Shown in pieces: positions 27,111 to 34,282 of a DNA stretch of 64,000 nt. Where the stretch lies: NCBI RefSeq assembly GCF_027922145.1, contig NZ_BSFC01000003.1, forward strand, positions 34,831-98,830, in the 5' to 3' direction. Numbering within the stretch: position 1 is the stretch's first letter; every line of letters starts with the position of its first letter. Source of the DNA: Novosphingobium resinovorum (GTDB taxonomy: Bacteria > Pseudomonadota > Alphaproteobacteria > Sphingomonadales > Sphingomonadaceae). The position numbers were made by a program, and so were the translations under genes. The notes below the pieces were generated by a model that did not search any database, was not told the DNA's origin, and saw only the letters and a list, made by a program, of their open reading frames with translations.

Positions 27111-27362
27111 ATGGAAAACCCGCTCAAGGGCCGGGCGATCGGCGCGGCCACCGAGGAAAGCGCATCCACGCGCTCCATCTCCCTGCTTGCGCTCGACCGC
27201 ATCGAGGCCGCATTAACGCGGATAGAGAACGCGGCCCCCACCTGCATTGCCAAGGGCGCGGACTTGCGCCGCCGCCATGAGGATCTGAAGGCCAGCATCA
27301 GCCAGTCGCTGTCGGGCCTCGACGATCTCCTCGCCCAGCGCACCCAGGCGGAGGACGCCTGA
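27111..27362 (+). CDS. Small coiled-coil protein upstream of zapA
   Basis: 83 residues if it starts at ATG 27111. The sequence is helical and heptad-like (LALDRIEAALTRIENAAP, then LRRRHEDLKASISQSLSGLDDLLAQ), consistent with a coiled coil. Small proteins of this type upstream of ZapA are common in alphaproteobacteria and are often annotated as hypothetical. Its stop overlaps the zapA start (TGATG), so the two are translationally coupled, hinting at a partner in the division ring. The start is uncertain because the frame is open further upstream. Confidence 0.65.
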   Translation: MENPLKGRAIGAATEESASTRSISLLALDRIEAALTRIENAAPTCIAKGADLRRRHEDLKASISQSLSGLDDLLAQRTQAEDA

Positions 27363-27694
27363 TGGGCAACGTGACACTCGGGATCGGCGGGCGCGAATTC
27401 ATGCTCGCCTGCGCGGACGGAGAGGAAGCGCATATCCTGCGCCTCGCCCGGCTGATCGATTCGAAGGCCACCGCCTCGGGCGCGGTCGGGCAGACCGAGA
27501 CGCGGATGCTGCTCTTCGCCGCGCTGATGATGGCGGACGAATTGCACGAACTGCGCTCTCGCCCCGAACCGCAGGCGGTCCTGCCGATCGAGGTTCCGGC
27601 GATTCCGGCACAATTCGCGGAAAGACTGGCGCGCATCGCCTCGCGTGTCGAAAATCTTGCCGACCTTCTTGAGACTGAAGCAGCAAACGCCTAG
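27362..27694 (+). CDS. zapA: Cell division protein ZapA
   Basis: 110 residues. It binds FtsZ and bundles its filaments at the division site. The beta strand VTLGIGGREFMLACADGEEAHILRLARLIDSKA is the ZapA N-terminal globular domain, followed by a helical region (MLLFAALMMADELHELR, and a C-terminal coiled coil FAERLARIASRVENLADLLE). It overlaps the upstream small gene by one base and is followed directly by the 6S RNA and fau, an arrangement conserved in many Proteobacteria. Confidence 0.92.
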   Translation: MGNVTLGIGGREFMLACADGEEAHILRLARLIDSKATASGAVGQTETRMLLFAALMMADELHELRSRPEPQAVLPIEVPAIPAQFAERLARIASRVENLADLLETEAANA

Positions 27695-27700
27695 ATAGGG

Positions 27701-27840
27701 CCTGACGGGATCTGCCCGGCACGTGCCGTTCGAACATCCCTGAGGCTATAAGCAATCCATGGGGGGCTGTCCCTGCCCGGATCCTGGTCCGGAACACATG
27801 GTCCCCACCTGACGTCGAGGCGTCAGAGGATTTCTAGGAA
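27701..27840 (+). ncRNA. ssrS: 6S RNA
   Basis: The 150-base gap between zapA and fau is the classic location of 6S RNA. The sequence is strongly structured and carries features of alphaproteobacterial 6S: a TTCGAACATCCCTGAGGC-like segment on the left and CCGGATCCTGGTCCGG on the right around a central region expected to be largely unpaired, the mimic of an open promoter that binds sigma-70 RNA polymerase. A hairpin CTGACG/CGTCAG lies near 27809-27826. The ends are approximate; the 3' end runs close to the fau start. Confidence 0.8.
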
Positions 27841-27847
27841 ACGACCC

Positions 27848-28447
27848 ATGGTGGACCCGTCACCCCCCATCCAGATCACCGATGAGAAAGCTGCCCTGCG
27901 CAAGCACTTTCGGCAAGCGCGGGCCGAGCATGTCGAAGCCCTGCCGCAGGGCCTGCGCGCGCTGATTCTCAACCGCCCCCCCGCACCGGCCGTTGCACTG
28001 GTGCCCGAAGGCGCGACCGTCGGCCTCTATCATCCGGCGACTTCCGAAGCGCCGTCGCTGGGCTGGGCGCGCTGGCTGTCGGAGAACGGCCGCCGTATCG
28101 CCCTGCCCTTCTTCCCCGCGCGCGCAGCGGCCATGGAGTTCCGCTTCTGGGACAATCCTTGGGACGACGAAGCCCTCGAACCGGGGCCGTGGCGGGCACT
28201 TCAGCCTACGGGCAAGAGCGAGAGCGTGGTGCCGGATGTCGTGATCGTGCCACTGGTGGCGTTCACCGCCGAGGGCCATCGCCTCGGCCAAGGCGGCGGG
28301 CATTACGACCGCTGGCTGGCGGCCCATCCGCAGGCCACTGCGATCGGGCTTGCATGGGACTGCCAGTTGGCCGAGGAACTGCCCGTCGAAGCCCACGACC
28401 GGCCGCTCGCCGCCGTGGTCACGCCGACGCGGATATATAGCATATAA
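27848..28447 (+). CDS. fau: 5-formyltetrahydrofolate cyclo-ligase
   Basis: 199 residues. It converts 5-formyl-THF to 5,10-methenyl-THF with ATP, recycling folate. KAALRKHFRQAR at the N-terminus contributes to ATP binding; VPLVAFTAEGHRLGQGGGHYDRWLA near residue 135 contains the conserved RLGQGGGYYDR-type motif; and LPVEAHDRPLAAVVTPTRI closes the family signature. The gene follows 6S RNA, the order known from E. coli (ssrS-ygfA), so processing of one transcript may yield both. Confidence 0.93.
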   Translation: MVDPSPPIQITDEKAALRKHFRQARAEHVEALPQGLRALILNRPPAPAVALVPEGATVGLYHPATSEAPSLGWARWLSENGRRIALPFFPARAAAMEFRFWDNPWDDEALEPGPWRALQPTGKSESVVPDVVIVPLVAFTAEGHRLGQGGGHYDRWLAAHPQATAIGLAWDCQLAEELPVEAHDRPLAAVVTPTRIYSI

Positions 28448-28459
28448 AGAGGACCTGAC

Positions 28460-28699
28460 ATGCGCGAAACACCGACCTGGCGAATCCCCTTCGGGGTGCT
28501 CCTGCTGGTCGTCGCGCTGGGGCTCTATGCCATGCTCATCGCCAGCTACGTGGCCGCGCTGATCGGTGAGTGGAATGCCCTTGCCCAGACGCCGGTGTAC
28601 ATCGTGCTGGGCGTGGTGTGGCTGCTGCCGCTCAAGCGTTTCCTGATCTGGATGGAAACCGGACGCTGGAGCGCTCCGGTTACGACCAAAGCCAACTGA
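28460..28699 (+). CDS. DUF2842 membrane protein
   Basis: 79 residues with two hydrophobic helices: FGVLLLVVALGLYAMLIASYVAALI and VYIVLGVVWLLPLKRFLIWM. The end WMETGRW is typical of DUF2842, a small family largely limited to alphaproteobacteria and of unknown function. It follows fau by 12 bases with an AGAGG ribosome binding site, so it is probably co-transcribed. A family B repeat lies just downstream. Confidence 0.82.
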   Translation: MRETPTWRIPFGVLLLVVALGLYAMLIASYVAALIGEWNALAQTPVYIVLGVVWLLPLKRFLIWMETGRWSAPVTTKAN

Positions 28700-28709
28700 T
28701 CCCGCCGCC

Positions 28710-28783
28710 GTCATTGCGAGCGTAGCGAAGCAATCCAGAGCCGCGCAAACCGCCCTGGATTGCTTCGCTACGCTCGCAATGAC
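28710..28783. repeat. Paired palindromic repeat, family B
   Basis: Two perfect 29-base inverted arms (28710-28738 and 28755-28783) flank a 16-base spacer with GCGCAAACCGCC, also found in the copy at 17431. It lies between the convergent DUF2842 gene and the tRNA-Asp genes. Confidence 0.88.
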
Positions 28784-28822
28784 GAAGGGTGGGAACGGCC
28801 GGAATATATCCAGAAACGAAAA

Positions 28823-28844
28823 AGGCCGAGCGTGAGCCCGGCCT
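28823..28844 (-). terminator. Terminator of the tRNA-Asp genes
   Basis: Read on the minus strand, AGGCCGGGC and GCTCGGCCT pair with a short TCAC loop and are followed by TTTTTCG. It lies 39 bases beyond the 3' end of the nearest tRNA-Asp. Confidence 0.8.
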
Positions 28845-28882
28845 CTTCATTCGATCGCTGCTGGAACCACTTCCATGAGAAG

Positions 28883-28959
28883 TGGCGCGAGTGACGGGGC
28901 TCGAACCCGCGACCTCCGGCGTGACAGGCCGGCACTCTAACCAACTGAGCTACACCCGC
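28883..28959 (-). tRNA. tRNA-Asp (GTC), copy 1
   Basis: On the minus strand a 77-base cloverleaf begins GCGGGTGTAGCTCAG, has anticodon loop CTGTCAC with anticodon GTC, a GGTTCGAGCC T-arm and an encoded CCA. Identical to the copy at 29024-29100. Confidence 0.97.
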
Positions 28960-29023
28960 GCAGCAATATATGTGAGGTTTTTGGACTACCTCAAGTCACT
29001 GGATTACCAGCATTTTTCCCAAG

Positions 29024-29100
29024 TGGCGCGAGTGACGGGGCTCGAACCCGCGACCTCCGGCGTGACAGGCCGGCACTCTAACCAACTGAGCTACACCCGC
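29024..29100 (-). tRNA. tRNA-Asp (GTC), copy 2
   Basis: Identical 77-base sequence to copy 1, same strand, 64 bases apart, including the bases just beyond the CCA end. The two are probably co-transcribed and end at the terminator at 28823-28844. Confidence 0.97.
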
Positions 29101-29278
29101 GTTCTTGCGGTTGCGTCCGCTTGGGAGCGCCGCCACTAGGCCAGCCTCGCAGGGCTGTCAACGGCTTTGCGGAAGGCTTTTTCATTTTTTCGGCGACAGT
29201 GGAAATTAACCTTATTTTCGCGAGTGGCGACGCAGTCTTGCACCGGGGCCGCGCTGGGCGGCCGGGGGAGAATCGCCC

Positions 29279-29740
29279 GTGATTACAGCCAAGCGCATCC
29301 TCTGCACGCTATCCCTGACGGCCGCCGCCTTCACCGGCAGCACTCTTTCCGCCGAGGCCCGCAGCACCAGCGCAGTCGCCACCGACAGCGCCGTCTTCGT
29401 GGAACGTGTCGATGCGCTCAACGGGCGCAGGCTGGAACCTGCCAGCATGCTCACACGCGGGGACCGGGTCGTGACCGTAGTGACGTGGCGGCGCATGCGC
29501 GGCACCGGCGGCTTCGTCCTGACCAACCCCCTGCCCGCCCGTCTCGCCTACCAGCGCAGCGCCAGCGACATGCAGGAAGTGTCGGTCGATGGCGGTCGCT
29601 CGTGGGGCCGTCTGGAGGCGATGCGCGTCGACGGACGCCAGGCGACGCCCGAGGACGTCACGCATGTGCGCTGGCGCATCCCCGCGAGCTACGCGGCGCT
29701 CGGTCAGGGACGTATCGCCTATGCGGGCGTGGTGCGGTAA
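29279..29740 (+). CDS. Secreted protein of unknown function, GTG start
   Basis: 153 residues. The start is GTG at 29279 with GGGGGAGA upstream. Residues 1-27 form a Sec signal peptide (KRILCTLSLTAAAFTGSTLS, with cleavage near AEA-RS). The mature part has a DUF11-like or cell-wall-adhesin-like flavour (LTRGDRVVTVVTWRRMRGTGGFVLTNPLP, YQRSASDMQEVSVDGGRSWG), suggesting a beta-sandwich, but I cannot assign a family with confidence. It converges on a DUF1801 gene with family D repeats in between. Confidence 0.65.
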   Translation: MITAKRILCTLSLTAAAFTGSTLSAEARSTSAVATDSAVFVERVDALNGRRLEPASMLTRGDRVVTVVTWRRMRGTGGFVLTNPLPARLAYQRSASDMQEVSVDGGRSWGRLEAMRVDGRQATPEDVTHVRWRIPASYAALGQGRIAYAGVVR

Positions 29741-29756
29741 AGGCGACGATCGAACC

Positions 29757-29867
29757 GTCGTCCCGGACTTGATCCGGGACCGCTGGCCGTGAGCAATCCA
29801 CCTTGCTGCGCTCATCCGGGCTCTCGCCTAAAGGCCGCCAGCGGTCCCGGATCAAGTCCGGGACGAC
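29757..29867. repeat. Paired palindromic repeat, family D
   Basis: Two perfect 31-base inverted arms, 29757-29787 and 29837-29867, are built around CCGGACTTGATCCGG. A 49-base spacer lies between. The pair separates convergent genes and ends at the stop codon of the DUF1801 gene. A single related arm is at 63911. Confidence 0.88.
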
Positions 29868-29868
29868 G

Positions 29869-30447
29869 TTAGCACTTTTCGTATTTCCAATTGCGCTTTC
29901 TGCCCTCGGCGATCCACTCAACCGCCTGAGCCATGCGCTTCTCGCGCGTCGCGGCGATCTTCGCCTCGGTGATCCATTCGAGATAGTCGCGCCGTGCCGA
30001 AGACGTAAACGCCTCGTAATGCGTCCTTGCAGCGGGAACCCCGTCCAGCGCCGCCGCGAAGTCATCCGGCATGGCGATTTCGGGCTTGGGCTTGCGGGCC
30101 TGTTTTACCGCCGTGCCTTTGGCTTGCACCCGCCCACGCGCAGCCTGCAGCTTCCGTACAAGCTCGGCTTCGTCCGGCAAGTCGGCAATCGCGGTGATGC
30201 GCCCGAACTGGCCCATCGCATCACCCTGGCGCCCGTCTCCGTGAATGACGAAAGTACAGTGCGCCTTGAACGCCGCCATCCCGGCGACGTTCTTTGCGTT
30301 CACGAGGAAGTGCGGCATCCCCCACTTGATCGCCTCTTCGGCATCGGGGAGCGCGCGGTGAGCCAGTTCACGCAGATGTTCGAGGATCGGGCGGGCGAAA
30401 TCCGCGGCTTTGGCGATATACTCGTCTACGCGCGGATCGCTGCCCAT
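29869..30447 (-). CDS. DUF1801/YdeI-OmpD-associated family protein
   Basis: 192 residues. The N-terminal part (HLRELAHRALPDAEEAIKWGMPHFLV, then AFKAHCTFVIHG) is a DUF1801 domain, a YdhG-like fold also found in iron-binding and heat-induced proteins. The C-terminal part (IAMPDDFAAALDGVPAARTH followed by SSARRDYLEWITEAKIAATREKRM) is the YdeI/OmdA motif. The two together are common; YdeI is linked to resistance to antimicrobial peptides in enterobacteria, but the mechanism is unknown. It lies ten bases after the end of the 2-oxoacid dehydrogenase E2 gene reading the other way along the strand map, and could be transcribed with it. Confidence 0.8.
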   Translation of the reverse strand: MGSDPRVDEYIAKAADFARPILEHLRELAHRALPDAEEAIKWGMPHFLVNAKNVAGMAAFKAHCTFVIHGDGRQGDAMGQFGRITAIADLPDEAELVRKLQAARGRVQAKGTAVKQARKPKPEIAMPDDFAAALDGVPAARTHYEAFTSSARRDYLEWITEAKIAATREKRMAQAVEWIAEGRKRNWKYEKC

Positions 30448-30457
30448 CTGCCCTCTC

Positions 30458-31813
30458 CTACCCCGCGAGGATCAGCGCCGGGGCCTCGATCAGTTTCCTG
30501 AGGTCCTGCGCGAAGCTCGCCGCATCCCAGCCATCTACCACACGGTGATCGCAGCTCATCGAGATATTCATGAGCTTGCGCTTCTCGATGCGCTCGATGC
30601 CGTCGGCGCCCTTCACGAACATCGGCCGCTCGACGATGCGGTTGGGGCCGATGATGGCGACTTCGGGGCGGTTGATGACAGGCGTGGTCGCCACCCCGCC
30701 CATCGGACCAAGCGACGTCAGGGTGATCGTCGAGCCCGAAAGCTCCGACGACTTCGCCGAGCCATCGCGCGCGGCGTTGGCGAGACGGGTGATCTCCGCC
30801 GCCAGCTGCCACAGATTGCGGTCCTGCGCATCGCGGATCACCGGGACCATCAGGCCGCCCGGGGTCTGCGCCGCCATGCCCAGATGCACCGAGCCGTAGC
30901 GCGTCACCACGCCTGCCTCGTCGTCGTAATGGGCATTGAGCATCGGGTACTTCGGCAGCAGCTTGCAGATCGCCGTGATCAGGAACGGCAGCATCGTCAG
31001 CTTCGGCCTGTCCCCGCGCCCGGCATTGAGCTGCGCGCGCGTCTCCTCCAGCGCGGTGACATCGTACTCCTCGACATAGGCGAAGTGCGGGATGTTGCGC
31101 TTGGAGGCGGCCATGTTCTCGGCGATGCGGCGGCGCAGGCCGATGACACGGACCTGCTCGTCCTTGCCTTTCATACCTGCGGGCTGGAAGCCGCCGCTGG
31201 CGTTGTAGGAGAGGAAGGCGTCGAGGTCGGCATGGCGCACGCGGCCATCCTCGGCGGGGCGCACTTCGCCAAGGTCGATGCCGAGATCACGGGCACGCTG
31301 GCGCACGGCGGGGCTGGCGAGAACCTTGGCGTGAGGGGCGGGCTTTGTCGCGGGCGTGGGCGCGCGGGCTTCGGCAGGCTCAGCCTGAGCGGGTGTGGGA
31401 GTCGGAAGAGGCTCTACAACCACCTCCGCTCGTGCTGAGCTTGTCGAAGCACCAGCCACCACCTTCTCAACATCGCCCGCATCCGGCGTCTCGACTTCGA
31501 TCCGCTCCTCGACCACCTCGGCCTTCGGAGCAGGCGCGCTCTGTTTTCGATCGGCCTCCTCGTTCCCCGCGCCTTCGATCTCGATCACCACCAGCGGCGA
31601 GCCGATGGCGATCACGTCGCCCGCCTCGCCCGCCACTTCGACGACCTTGCCCGAAACCGGGCTTTCCATCTCGACGGTGGCCTTGTCGGTCATCATGTCG
31701 GCAAGGCGGCCGTCTTCCTCGACGGTATCGCCGACCTTGACGTGCCAGGCGACGATCTCGGCCTCGGCGATGCCTTCCCCGATGTCGGGCAGGCGGAAAA
31801 TATAGCGTCCCAT
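30458..31813 (-). CDS. bkdB: Branched-chain 2-oxoacid dehydrogenase E2, dihydrolipoyl acyltransferase
   Basis: 451 residues from the ATG at 31813. The lipoyl domain (1-78) has the lipoylated Lys in DKATVEME; a long Pro/Ala/Glu linker (about 80-165) follows, then the peripheral subunit-binding domain (VLASPAVRQRARDLGIDLGEVRPAEDGRVRHADL) and the catalytic acyltransferase core ending with the active-site SCDHRVVDGWDAA. It moves the acyl group from E1 to CoA in valine/leucine/isoleucine breakdown. A family A repeat is embedded in the linker. It follows E1beta by five bases; no E3 gene is in the window. Assignment to branched-chain rather than pyruvate complex rests on the E1alpha/E1beta type. Confidence 0.9.
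   Translation of the reverse strand: MGRYIFRLPDIGEGIAEAEIVAWHVKVGDTVEEDGRLADMMTDKATVEMESPVSGKVVEVAGEAGDVIAIGSPLVVIEIEGAGNEEADRKQSAPAPKAEVVEERIEVETPDAGDVEKVVAGASTSSARAEVVVEPLPTPTPAQAEPAEARAPTPATKPAPHAKVLASPAVRQRARDLGIDLGEVRPAEDGRVRHADLDAFLSYNASGGFQPAGMKGKDEQVRVIGLRRRIAENMAASKRNIPHFAYVEEYDVTALEETRAQLNAGRGDRPKLTMLPFLITAICKLLPKYPMLNAHYDDEAGVVTRYGSVHLGMAAQTPGGLMVPVIRDAQDRNLWQLAAEITRLANAARDGSAKSSELSGSTITLTSLGPMGGVATTPVINRPEVAIIGPNRIVERPMFVKGADGIERIEKRKLMNISMSCDHRVVDGWDAASFAQDLRKLIEAPALILAG
31367..31450. repeat. Paired palindromic repeat, family A, inside the E2 coding sequence
   Basis: Left arm about 31367-31392 and right arm 31426-31450 match the intergenic family A units. Here the pair is translated in frame on the minus strand as part of the E2 linker, roughly residues 122-149 (STSSARAEVV...QAEPAEA). 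Confidence 0.8.
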
Positions 31814-31818
31814 CCCAG

Positions 31819-32871
31819 TTATTCCTTCATGAGCCGATCGACCGCCTCGCCGATGCGGACGGGACCGGGGAAATAGGCCCACTCGAGGCTGTGCGGATAC
31901 GGCGTGTCGAAGCCGGTCACGCGCTCCACGGGGGCTTCGAGGTGATAGAAGCAGCGCTCCTGCACCAGCGTCACCAGTTCGGCGCCGAAGCCGGAGGTGC
32001 GGGTCGCCTCGTGTATCACCAGGCATTTCCCCGTCTTCTCCACCGACTTTTCCACAGTCGCCATGTCGAGCGGGACGAGCGTGCGCAGGTCGATGATCTC
32101 GGCATCGATGCCCTTCTCGGCCAGCACCGCCTCGGCGACGTGAACCATGGTGCCGTAGGACAACACCGTCAGCGCCGCACCTTCGCGCACGATGCGCGCC
32201 TTGCCGAGCGGGATCTTGTAGTAGCCCTCCGGCACCAGGCTGCCGGGATGGCCCTTCCACGTCCGCGAGGGCTTGTCGTAATAGCCGTCGAACGGGCCGT
32301 TGTAGATGCGCTTGGGCTCGAAGAAGATGACCGGGTCGTTGTCCTCGATCGCCGCGATCAGCAGGCCCTTGGCATCGTGCGGGGTCGCCGGGATCACCGT
32401 CTTGAGGCCCGCGACGTGCGTGAACATCGCCTCCGGGCTCTGGCTGTGCGTCTGGCCACCGAAAATACCACCGCCGAAGGGCGAGCGGATGGTGATCGGC
32501 GAGGTGAACTCGCCCGCCGAACGATAGCGCATGCGCGCCGCCTCGGAGACGAGCTGGTCGAGGCCGGGATAGATGTAGTCCGCGAACTGGATCTCCGGCA
32601 CCGGGCGCAGGCCGTAAGCTGCCATGCCGACCGCCGCGCCGACGATCCCGCATTCGTTGATCGGCGAATCGAACACGCGGTTGCGGCCGTACTTCTTCTG
32701 CAGACCGGCGGTAGCGCGGAACACGCCGCCGAAATAGCCGACGTCCTCGCCCAGAATGACGATGTCGGGATCGCGGGCCATCATGATGTCGAGCGCGTCG
32801 TTGATCGCCTCGATCATGTTCATCGAACGGGTCGGCGCGTCCTGGAGGCTCAACGCATTCTCTTCGGTCAT
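31819..32871 (-). CDS. bkdA2: Branched-chain 2-oxoacid dehydrogenase E1 beta subunit
   Basis: 350 residues from ATG 32871, which overlaps the E1alpha stop by four bases. The transketolase-like pyrimidine domain shows NMIEAINDALDIMMARDP, ILGEDVGYFGGVFRAT, DSPINECGIVGAAVGMA and IRSPFGGGIFGGQTHSQSPE (residues lining the second half of the thiamine site). The C-terminal transketolase domain runs from about 210. FGGVFRATAGLQ and HSQSPEAMF are characteristic of the branched-chain type rather than pyruvate E1beta. It works as an alpha2beta2 tetramer with the upstream gene product. Confidence 0.92.
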   Translation of the reverse strand: MTEENALSLQDAPTRSMNMIEAINDALDIMMARDPDIVILGEDVGYFGGVFRATAGLQKKYGRNRVFDSPINECGIVGAAVGMAAYGLRPVPEIQFADYIYPGLDQLVSEAARMRYRSAGEFTSPITIRSPFGGGIFGGQTHSQSPEAMFTHVAGLKTVIPATPHDAKGLLIAAIEDNDPVIFFEPKRIYNGPFDGYYDKPSRTWKGHPGSLVPEGYYKIPLGKARIVREGAALTVLSYGTMVHVAEAVLAEKGIDAEIIDLRTLVPLDMATVEKSVEKTGKCLVIHEATRTSGFGAELVTLVQERCFYHLEAPVERVTGFDTPYPHSLEWAYFPGPVRIGEAVDRLMKE

Positions 32872-34178
32872 GCGCCTTCTCCCTTCCATTCGGGCCATTT
32901 GATCTCACGCTCGCGGATGGCCTGCGCGGCCTGCTCCTCGAGGTGCCAGGGCAGTTCCTCGAAGACGTCCTCGAACATGGTGTGGAACGGATGGTGCAAC
33001 CCGTGGCCGAGGACACCGTTCTTCTCGGCCTCCTTGGTCGCCACCTTCACCTGCTCGACCAGTTCGCGGTCCATCGCCTCCTGCTGCGCCTCCGACCACT
33101 CGCCAAGTGCGATGAGGTGCTTCTTGAGGCGCATGATCGGATCGCCGAGCGGCCATTCCTCGCGCTCCTGCGCGGAGCGATAGGCGCTGGGATCGTCGGA
33201 GGTGGAGTGCCCCTCGGCGCGGTACGTGAAGTGCTCGATCAGGGTCGGCCCCTGATTGGCGCGGGCACGGTCAGCGGCCCAGCGCGAGGCGGCATAGACC
33301 GCCAGCGCATCGTTGCCGTCCACCCGCAGCCCGGCAATGCCGTAGCCGGCCGCGCGTGCCGCGAAGGTCGTGCGCTCCGCCCCGGCAAAGCCCGAGAAGC
33401 TGGAGATCGCCCACTGGTTGTTGACGACGTTCAGCACCACCGGCGCGTTGTAGACCGCAGCGAACGTCATCGCCGCGTGGAAGTCGCCCTCGGCGCTCGA
33501 TCCCTCGCCGACGAAGGCGGTGGCGATGCGGGTATCGCCCTTGATCGCGCTGGCCATCGCCCAGCCCACCGCCTGCGGGTACTGCGTGGCGAGGTTGCCC
33601 GAGATGGAGAAGAACCCGTAATCCTTGGCCGAGTACATGACCGGCAACTGGCGGCCCTTCAACTTGTCCGCGCGGTTGGAGTAGATCTGGTTGACCATCT
33701 CCACCAGCGGATACCCGCGCGAGATCAGGATGCCCTGCTGGCGATAGGTCGGGAACACCATGTCGTCATGCGCGAGCGCATGGGCATGGGCGACCGAGAT
33801 CGCCTCCTCGCCGGTGCACTTCATGTAGAAGCTGGTCTTGCCCTGCCGCTGCCCACGGTACATCCGGTCGTCGAACGCGCGGGTCAGAGCCATCGTGCGC
33901 AGCATCCGCCGCAGCGTCTCGGCATCGAGGCCCGGGTTCCAGGGGCCGACCGCGCGATCCTCTTCATCGAGGACGCGAATCATGTCGGTGGTCATCGGCC
34001 AGGTTTCGCTGGCCGGGCAATTCTCGTCCGGGCGCCCCAGTTGTCCTGCAGGCGGCACCGGGAGGTGCGAATAATCGACGACGTCGCCGGGCCGGTAGCG
34101 TGGCTCGGGTACGTAGAGTTCCAGCGGCGGGAGATTCCCGCGCGCCCTTCCCGTATCTGGTGCCGTTTTTTCGGCCAT
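32868..34178 (-). CDS. bkdA1: Branched-chain 2-oxoacid dehydrogenase E1 alpha subunit
   Basis: 436 residues. It decarboxylates branched-chain 2-oxoacids with thiamine diphosphate. MALTRAFDDRMYRGQRQGKTSFYMKCTGEEA is the N-terminal substrate region; the ThDP motif appears as FVGEGSSAEGDFHAAMTFAAVYNAPVVLNVVNNQWAIS (GEGS in place of GDG, as in the branched-chain family); FTYRAEGHSTSDDPSAYR carries the phosphorylation-loop equivalent. A 60-residue N-terminal extension (PLELYVPEPRYRPGDVVDYS) is typical of bacterial Bkd E1alpha. First gene of E1alpha-E1beta-E2. Confidence 0.92.
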   Translation of the reverse strand: MAEKTAPDTGRARGNLPPLELYVPEPRYRPGDVVDYSHLPVPPAGQLGRPDENCPASETWPMTTDMIRVLDEEDRAVGPWNPGLDAETLRRMLRTMALTRAFDDRMYRGQRQGKTSFYMKCTGEEAISVAHAHALAHDDMVFPTYRQQGILISRGYPLVEMVNQIYSNRADKLKGRQLPVMYSAKDYGFFSISGNLATQYPQAVGWAMASAIKGDTRIATAFVGEGSSAEGDFHAAMTFAAVYNAPVVLNVVNNQWAISSFSGFAGAERTTFAARAAGYGIAGLRVDGNDALAVYAASRWAADRARANQGPTLIEHFTYRAEGHSTSDDPSAYRSAQEREEWPLGDPIMRLKKHLIALGEWSEAQQEAMDRELVEQVKVATKEAEKNGVLGHGLHHPFHTMFEDVFEELPWHLEEQAAQAIREREIKWPEWKGEGA

Positions 34179-34282
34179 TTCAATGCTCTCCCGCCAAGGT
34201 CGGGCCGTCGGAACCCGCCCCGCAACAGGCGAAGCAAAATTCCACGGTTAAGTCATATTATTTCAAACCTTGGTAATGTCAA

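Noticed and set aside
28883..29100. Direct repeat of about 80 bases that could suggest CRISPR or a duplicated regulatory element
   Set aside because: Both copies fold as complete tRNA-Asp genes; there are only two units and no spacer-like set.
30458..33016. Apparent 852-residue protein joining E2 with sequence opposite to the E1beta frame
   Set aside because: The frame continues upstream of E2 through the out-of-frame E1beta gene. The lipoyl domain start at 31813 is the real N-terminus.
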